A program made the position numbers and the translations under genes. From Klebsiella pneumoniae (GTDB taxonomy: Bacteria; Pseudomonadota; Gammaproteobacteria; Ga0077536), in the NCBI GenBank assembly GCA_945873015.1, contig CAMCBY010000097.1, forward strand, positions 1 through 10,837: a DNA stretch of 10,837 nt, given 5' to 3'. Positions 7,249 to 10,837 of the stretch are shown in pieces. Position 1 is the first letter of the stretch, and each line of letters opens with the position of its first letter. The notes beneath the pieces were generated by a model that was given only the letters and a program-made list of their open reading frames with translations, was not told where the DNA came from and ran no database searches.

Positions 7249-7277
7249 TTGAAGTATTTTGAGTTCTGGCCTTTATC
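7249..7277 (+). promoter_or_regulatory. Weak candidate promoter for yafS-rnhA(-dnaQ)
   Basis: TTGAAG (7249-7254, 4 of 6 to TTGACA) and TTTATC (7272-7277, 3 of 6 to TATAAT) are spaced 17 nt apart. Only 12 nt separate the -10 from the yafS ATG, so the leader would be about 6 nt, with no Shine-Dalgarno. The match is weak, but this is the AT-richest part of the divergent region and nothing better is visible. Confidence 0.25.
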
Positions 7278-7289
7278 TAGCTGTTTTAA

Positions 7290-8090
7290 ATGAAAATAAA
7301 TTCCAACGAAGGGTTCGGCGACGCGAGTCTCGCGGACGCTTTACGTGCCTGGTATGACGAACCGCCCGGGAGCCTGCTGGCGGACGTTGAGCGGGCCATG
7401 CTGGGCCGTTTCCTGCCCGATCTGTTCGGATTTCATATCGTGCAGCTTGGCTGTCACCACGTTGCCGGGCTGCTCGATGCGAGCCGCGTCGCGCACAAGC
7501 TGCACATCGACCTTGGCCACACGCTCAATCGCGACGCCGACCTGCATGGCGTCGAGGATGCCCTGCCGCTCGCAGCCAATTCCGTCGACGTGCTGGTGCT
7601 GCCGCATGTGCTGGAATATGCCCTCGATGCGCATCGTGTGTTGCGCGAAGCAGAACGCGTGCTGATTGGCGAAGGACATGTGGTGATACTGGGTTTTAAT
7701 CCGTGGAGTTTTTTCGGCCTGCGCTCGCTGCTCACACGCTGGCAGGGACGGGCACCGTGGCACGGTCGTTTTGTCGCGGCCGCGCGGGTCAAGGACTGGT
7801 TGCAACTGCTCGGTTTCGACATTCTGCATATCGATCGCCGCAGCTATCGACCGCCGTTGCGGCGCGACACCTTCAATCGTCACCTCGAATTCATGGAACG
7901 ACTGGGCGCTTTCTGCTGGCCCTTGTTCGGCAATGTGTATCTGATCGTCGCGCGCAAACGGGTGGAAGGACTGACGCCGCTGCGCGCCAGTTGGCGCCAG
8001 CGCCGACGTCTGGTGGCGAGCAGCGTGGCCGAACCTTCCACTCGCGCGGGAATGCGTGCAACCAACCGCGGTGCGCGCGATGAACACTGA
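7290..8090 (+). CDS. yafS: YafS-like class I SAM-dependent methyltransferase
   Basis: This 266-residue protein resembles E. coli YafS, which I recall as sharing the sequence GFNP.SF.GLR. Visible elements are GFHIVQLG (47-54), at the position of the SAM-binding motif I; ALPLAANSVDVLVLPHVLEY (91-110), the Methyltransf_11 post-motif region; REAERVLIGEGHVVILGFNPWSF (119-141); and NVYLIVARKR near the C-terminus (215-224). The glycine-rich motif I is degenerate, reading LGCHH rather than DxGxGxG; as I recall, YafS also lacks it. The substrate is unknown. The last 40 residues are basic and variable. The gene precedes rnhA and overlaps it by 11 bp, matching its usual position beside rnhA/dnaQ. The ATG at 7290 has no Shine-Dalgarno; an internal start would cut into the conserved region. 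Confidence 0.87.
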   Translation: MKINSNEGFGDASLADALRAWYDEPPGSLLADVERAMLGRFLPDLFGFHIVQLGCHHVAGLLDASRVAHKLHIDLGHTLNRDADLHGVEDALPLAANSVDVLVLPHVLEYALDAHRVLREAERVLIGEGHVVILGFNPWSFFGLRSLLTRWQGRAPWHGRFVAAARVKDWLQLLGFDILHIDRRSYRPPLRRDTFNRHLEFMERLGAFCWPLFGNVYLIVARKRVEGLTPLRASWRQRRRLVASSVAEPSTRAGMRATNRGARDEH

Positions 8091-8535
8091 ATCGGACATC
8101 GTCGAGATTTATACCGACGGCGCTTGCCGGGGTAACCCAGGGCCGGGTGGCTGGGGGGCGTTATTGCGCTATCGCGGCCGCGAACGGCACCTCAAAGGTG
8201 CTGATGCGGCCACCACCAACAACCGCATGGAGCTGACTGCGGCCATCGAAGCGTTGCGCGCGCTGACCCGCCGCAGTCGCGTTCACCTGCATACCGATTC
8301 ACAATACGTGAAGAACGGCATCACCGAATGGATGCACAACTGGAAGAAACGGGGCTGGAAAACCGCCAGCCGCGCGCCGGTCAAGAATGTCGATTTGTGG
8401 CAGCAACTTGACGTCGCCTGTGGCGCGCACGAGGTCAGTTGGTATTGGGTAAAAGGCCATGCCGGCCATGTCGACAACGAACTGGCCGACAGTCTGGCCA
8501 ATGCCGCCATTGATGAAATGCTGACCGCGCGATAA
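8080..8535 (+). CDS. rnhA: Ribonuclease HI
   Basis: The 151-residue protein matches E. coli RNase HI (155 residues) along its length. The catalytic set is complete: D13 in YTDGACRGNPGPGG, E51 in NNRMELTAA, D73 in HTDSQYV, H127 in VKGHAGH and D137 in NELADSLA. The basic handle region WKKRGWKTASRAPVKN (88-103) is present. The enzyme cuts the RNA strand of RNA-DNA hybrids, removing primers and R-loops in the cytoplasm. A GTG at 8056 in the same frame would add 8 residues, but the ATG at 8080 gives the family-standard N-terminus. That ATG lies 8 nt before the yafS stop codon, inside the yafS coding region, with no Shine-Dalgarno, so translation is probably coupled to yafS. dnaQ follows after 24 bp on the same strand. 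Confidence 0.97.
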   Translation: MNTESDIVEIYTDGACRGNPGPGGWGALLRYRGRERHLKGADAATTNNRMELTAAIEALRALTRRSRVHLHTDSQYVKNGITEWMHNWKKRGWKTASRAPVKNVDLWQQLDVACGAHEVSWYWVKGHAGHVDNELADSLANAAIDEMLTAR

Positions 8536-8550
8536 CTGCGGCAGCGTGCG

Positions 8551-8556
8551 AGGGAG
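8551..8556 (+). promoter_or_regulatory. Shine-Dalgarno of dnaQ
   Basis: AGGGAG lies 3 nt before the dnaQ ATG at 8560. It is one of only two clear ribosome binding sites in the window and supports that start. Its presence contrasts with the missing sites of yafS and rnhA upstream. Confidence 0.6.
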
Positions 8557-8559
8557 ACC

Positions 8560-9264
8560 ATGCGTCAGATTGTGCTCGATACTGAAACTACCGGCCTTGA
8601 GGCTTCGCAGGGCCACCGCATCATCGAAATCGGCTGCGTCGAAATCGTCAATCGGCGCATCACCGAGCGCCGCTATCAGCAGTACATCAACCCCCAGCGC
8701 GAAATCGATGCGGGTGCGGTCGAGGTACACGGCATTACGCTTGCCGATCTCGCTGAGCGCCCGACTTTTGCCGATGTCGCAATGGAATTCGTCGAGTTCG
8801 TGCGCGGCGCGCAACTGGTGATCCACAACGCCAGTTTCGACGTCGGCTTTCTGAATATGGAACTCGGTCTGCTGGGCGCGGCCTGGGGGCGTACCGAGGA
8901 TTACTGCACGGTGTTCGATACCTTGCCGCTGGCGCGCGAGATGCACCCGGGGCAGCGCAACAGCTTAGACGCGCTGTGCAAGCGTTACGACGTCAGCAAC
9001 GCCCACCGCGAACGTCACGGCGCGCTGCTGGATGCCGAACTGCTGGCGGAAGTCTACCTGGCGATGACGGGCGGCCAGGCGACACTGGCACTCGATGCCA
9101 GTCGCAAACACGAACGTTTGAGCGGCGGTAAAGCCAAACCGCTGCAGCGCCCGGCGCAGCTCGCGGTGATAGCGCCTAGTGCTGACGATTTGGCCGCGCA
9201 CGAGCACGCGCTCAAAGCCGTCGAAAAGGCCAGCCGCGGAGGGTGTTTGTGGATGAAGTCGTGA
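8560..9264 (+). CDS. dnaQ: DNA polymerase III epsilon subunit (3'-5' proofreading exonuclease)
   Basis: The 234-residue protein is close in length to E. coli epsilon (243). The DEDDh exonuclease motifs are intact: Exo I DTETTGLE (D7, E9), Exo II HNASFD (D94) and Exo III HGALLDAELL (H153, D158). QATLAL at 173-178 lies the same 20 residues after the Exo III His as the E. coli clamp-binding QTSMAF, so it is the likely beta-clamp motif. The C-terminal tail (about 180-234) would bind the alpha polymerase subunit. The protein proofreads in the replicative core. It follows rnhA in the same direction; in E. coli the two genes are adjacent but divergent, so co-transcription here is a plausible difference. 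It converges on grxD, with 80 bp between the stop codons. Confidence 0.97.
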   Translation: MRQIVLDTETTGLEASQGHRIIEIGCVEIVNRRITERRYQQYINPQREIDAGAVEVHGITLADLAERPTFADVAMEFVEFVRGAQLVIHNASFDVGFLNMELGLLGAAWGRTEDYCTVFDTLPLAREMHPGQRNSLDALCKRYDVSNAHRERHGALLDAELLAEVYLAMTGGQATLALDASRKHERLSGGKAKPLQRPAQLAVIAPSADDLAAHEHALKAVEKASRGGCLWMKS

Positions 9265-9268
9265 AGTG

Positions 9269-9286
9269 CAGCGCCGGCCGGCGCTG
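9269..9286. terminator. 18-bp perfect palindrome between convergent dnaQ and grxD
   Basis: CAGCGCCGGCCGGCGCTG is an exact palindrome that can fold as a 7-bp stem with a GGCC loop. It starts 4 bp after the dnaQ stop codon, in the convergent 3' junction. Being symmetric it works equally on both strands, as a bidirectional terminator would, but neither side has a T-run. It could instead be a protein-binding site or a short palindromic repeat that recurs elsewhere in the genome. Confidence 0.4.
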
Positions 9287-9344
9287 ATGGGGGCGGGTGG
9301 CGCCGTTCAGCCCGGCGCGCACCCTCAAACAAACCCGCTGGCGG

Positions 9345-9659
9345 TCAGGCCATCGCCTCCTGGGTCATACGTTGCAGATCGCCGCTCTGGTACATGCCGA
9401 GCACGATATCGCAGCCGCCCACCAGTTCACCGTTGATAAAGAGCTGGGGGAAGGTTGGCCAGTCGGAGAAACGTGGCAGGTTCTGGCGCACTTCGGGCTC
9501 TGCCAGCACATCGACCGAGTGGAATTCGGCGCCGCAGGCTTTCAGGGCTTCGACCGTACGCATCGAGAAACCACACTGCGGGAACTGCGGTGTGCCTTTC
9601 ATGAAAACGACGATGGGGTTGGTTTCGACGATGTTTTTGATGCGTTCCAAGGCGTCCAT
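9345..9659 (-). CDS. grxD: Monothiol glutaredoxin, Grx4 type (CGFS)
   Basis: The 104-residue protein has the signatures of CGFS monothiol glutaredoxins: MKGTP with K21 (20-24), active-site CGFS (C29-S32), WPTFPQLF (67-74) and GGCDI (81-85), the last two shaping the glutathione site. Family members form [2Fe-2S]-bridged homodimers with glutathione, or heterodimers with BolA proteins, and carry or store Fe-S clusters in the cytoplasm. It is slightly shorter than E. coli Grx4 (115), lacking only the variable C-terminal tail. The ATG at 9659 has a strong Shine-Dalgarno, AAAGGAG, at 9665-9671 and a candidate promoter further up, so it is probably transcribed alone. It converges on dnaQ. Confidence 0.97.
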   Translation of the reverse strand: MDALERIKNIVETNPIVVFMKGTPQFPQCGFSMRTVEALKACGAEFHSVDVLAEPEVRQNLPRFSDWPTFPQLFINGELVGGCDIVLGMYQSGDLQRMTQEAMA

Positions 9660-9664
9660 ACGCG

Positions 9665-9671
9665 CTCCTTT
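9665..9671 (-). promoter_or_regulatory. Shine-Dalgarno of grxD
   Basis: AAAGGAG on the minus strand, 5 nt before the ATG at 9659, is the best ribosome binding site in the window and fixes the grxD start. Confidence 0.7.
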
Positions 9672-9726
9672 AATATGTAGATTCGTAGTGCCGGCGGCCG
9701 CGCGGAAATCAGGCTGCGGGCGACGA

Positions 9727-9741
9727 TTAGACCCAGTCTAA
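9727..9741. repeat. Inverted repeat overlapping the grxD -10 box
   Basis: TTAGAC and GTCTAA form a perfect 6-bp inverted repeat around a 3-nt CCA spacer. It covers the candidate -10 hexamer of grxD (9735-9740) and the predicted start point, which is where a repressor operator would sit. On the plus strand a G and five Ts follow it, but no plus-strand gene ends there, so I do not call it a terminator. It does not match any operator I can name with confidence. Confidence 0.4.
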
Positions 9742-9762
9742 GTTTTTCGTCGGCAATTTCAA
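9735..9762 (-). promoter_or_regulatory. Candidate sigma-70 promoter for grxD
   Basis: On the minus strand TTGAAA (9757-9762, 5 of 6 to TTGACA) and TAGACT (9735-9740, 4 of 6 to TATAAT) are spaced 16 nt apart. Transcription would start near 9727-9729, giving a leader of about 70 nt. The promoter lies just after the stop codon of the minus-strand hydantoinase gene, so grxD would be independent of it unless there is readthrough. Confidence 0.45.
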
Positions 9763-9781
9763 ACGGGCATTCGCTGGGGGA

Positions 9782-10837
9782 TTAGCCCTCGCCCCAACCG
9801 CCGCCACCGGCGCTCATAATCGAGAGGCGGTCGCCGGCGCGGACATCCAGTTCACATTTGCCCGCCACGGTTGCGCCATTCAATTCATTGCGGCCACAGG
9901 CACCCGCCGCGCCGCCGGCCAGACCCCATGGCGGCAACTCGCGGCGGTCGCTGAGCACCGTCACTTCGCTGTCGGCGAGGAACTGATAGCAGCGCTCGAT
10001 GCCATCGCCGCCCCGTGCCTGGCCCGCGCCGCCGGTGCCGCGCCGGATTGCATAGCGCAGGATGCGCAGCGGATAGGTGAGTTCCAGCACTTCTACCGGT
10101 GTGTTCAGGGTATTGGTCATGTGCGAATGCACCGCGTCGAGTCCGCGACCTCGCGCGTGGCCACCACTGCCGCCGCCGATGGTTTCGTAGTATTCCCAGC
10201 CCGCGCCACCCATTGCGACATTATTCATGCTGCCGTGACTGGCGGCGGGAATGCGCTCGGGCACGGCCTTCGCCAGCGCGCCCAGGATTACATCGACGAT
10301 ACGTTGGCTGGTTTCGCAGTTGCCGGCGGCCACCGCCGCCGGTCGCTGCGCATTCACCACGCAGCCGACCGGCGCAATCAGCGTGAGCGGCCGCAGGGAA
10401 CCGGCACAGGGCGGGGTATCGGCCGGCATCAGACTATAAAAAGCGTAATAGACCGCAGCAGCGGTCACCGCCAGGGGACAATTGATATTGCCAGCGACCT
10501 GCGCGGCGCTGCCGCTGAAATCGACTTCGGCGGCACCGGCGCTGAGCGTGATGGAGACGCGCAGTGGCACCGTGCCCGCCACGATGCCGTCGCCGTCCAG
10601 CGCGTCGGCGAACTGGTAACGTCCGACCGGCAGCGCTGCCAGTGCGCTGCGGGCGAGCGTCTCGGCATAGTCGTTGACCTCGGCGAGACCAGCCTCGAAC
10701 TGCGCTGCGCCGAGGCTCGCGAACAGTGTACGCAAGCGCTCGAGGCCGATGCGGTTGGCGCTGATCTGGGCGGCCAGATCCGCGAGCGTCGCCGCAGGGT
10801 TACGCAAACGGGCACGCAGCAGGTCATGCATTTCTGC
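9782..10837 (-). CDS. Hydantoinase B / 5-oxoprolinase family protein, partial (C-terminal part)
   Basis: The reading frame stays open to the right edge of the window; codons for Ala and Glu precede the first in-window ATG at 10831, so that ATG is not a true start. The visible 350 or so residues match the C-terminal two-thirds of HyuB-family proteins (usually above 500 residues). They include RNPAATLADLAAQISANRIG near the start, then DFSGSAAQVAGNINCPL, GNCETSQRIVDVILGALA, ASHGSMNNVAMGG and the glycine-rich end SAGGGGWGEG. HyuB usually works with HyuA in ATP-dependent opening of hydantoin or 5-oxoproline-type rings. The HyuA half is not in the window and may lie further right, upstream of this gene on the minus strand, or be fused to it. 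The stop codon is at 9782-9784. The true substrate cannot be told from the sequence. Confidence 0.92.
   Translation of the reverse strand, partial: AEMHDLLRARLRNPAATLADLAAQISANRIGLERLRTLFASLGAAQFEAGLAEVNDYAETLARSALAALPVGRYQFADALDGDGIVAGTVPLRVSITLSAGAAEVDFSGSAAQVAGNINCPLAVTAAAVYYAFYSLMPADTPPCAGSLRPLTLIAPVGCVVNAQRPAAVAAGNCETSQRIVDVILGALAKAVPERIPAASHGSMNNVAMGGAGWEYYETIGGGSGGHARGRGLDAVHSHMTNTLNTPVEVLELTYPLRILRYAIRRGTGGAGQARGGDGIERCYQFLADSEVTVLSDRRELPPWGLAGGAAGACGRNELNGATVAGKCELDVRAGDRLSIMSAGGGGWGEG

Noticed and set aside
7341..8099. 252-codon open frame on the minus strand
   Set aside because: It spans nearly all of yafS in antisense. It is rich in His, Gln and Arg, as complementary-strand artefacts are, with no recognisable domain; the YafS match on the plus strand is clear.
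8299..8946. 215-codon open frame on the minus strand across rnhA and dnaQ
   Set aside because: It is antisense to two genes with complete catalytic motifs and has no domain signature.
9727..9746. Intrinsic terminator (dyad followed by a T-run on the plus strand)
   Set aside because: No plus-strand gene ends before it, the stem is short and not GC-rich, and the orientation is wrong for the hydantoinase gene on the minus strand. The promoter/operator reading fits better.
1..10837. CRISPR arrays, tRNAs, insertion sequences, toxin-antitoxin or defence genes
   Set aside because: I looked for spaced direct repeats, cloverleaf patterns, transposase motifs and small paired genes and saw none. Nearly all the sequence is explained by nine protein genes.

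Overview
The window looks like chromosomal DNA from a GC-rich gammaproteobacterium. The main evidence is synteny and family membership. The block mltD | yafS-rnhA-dnaQ resembles the Escherichia coli neighbourhood as I recall it. An Aas-type acyltransferase/acyl-ACP synthetase, a Grx4-type glutaredoxin and a TVP38-oxidoreductase fusion also fit that class. I cannot name the genus. There are no tRNA or rRNA genes, CRISPR arrays, insertion sequences or phage genes.

Layout. (1) 89-2227 (minus) is a membrane-anchored flavoprotein: an N-terminal TVP38/TMEM64 (SNARE-associated/VTT) membrane domain fused to a complete dihydrolipoamide-dehydrogenase-like disulfide oxidoreductase. It is divergent from 2435-3226 (plus), an exported DUF547 protein. 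They share a 207-bp intergenic region that holds a (GCGCG)4 tandem repeat and a small hairpin. (2) 3243-5438 (minus, aas) and 5500-7155 (minus, mltD) lie in tandem and probably form one envelope-maintenance operon: a LysM-bearing lytic transglycosylase lipoprotein, then the bifunctional enzyme that reacylates lysophospholipids. aas converges on the DUF547 gene with only 16 bp between them. (3) Divergent from mltD across 134 bp are yafS (methyltransferase-like), rnhA (RNase HI) and dnaQ (DNA polymerase III epsilon) on the plus strand. yafS and rnhA overlap by 11 bp, and dnaQ follows rnhA after 24 bp with a good ribosome binding site. (4) grxD (minus, 9345-9659) converges on dnaQ; an 18-bp perfect palindrome lies between them. 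grxD has its own recognisable promoter and Shine-Dalgarno. (5) 9782-10837 (minus) is the C-terminal part of a hydantoinase B/5-oxoprolinase-type gene that runs off the right edge.

Most of the window is housekeeping: replication fidelity and RNA-primer or R-loop removal (dnaQ, rnhA), cell-wall turnover (mltD), phospholipid repair (aas) and Fe-S handling (grxD). I see no convincing new multi-gene system. The parts most worth following up are the membrane/flavoenzyme fusion paired with a DUF547 protein whose conserved motifs are altered, the absence of gloB from an otherwise familiar neighbourhood, aas without its usual transporter partner, and the mltD start, where promoter spacing predicts a leaderless mRNA while the same bases could form a start-codon hairpin.
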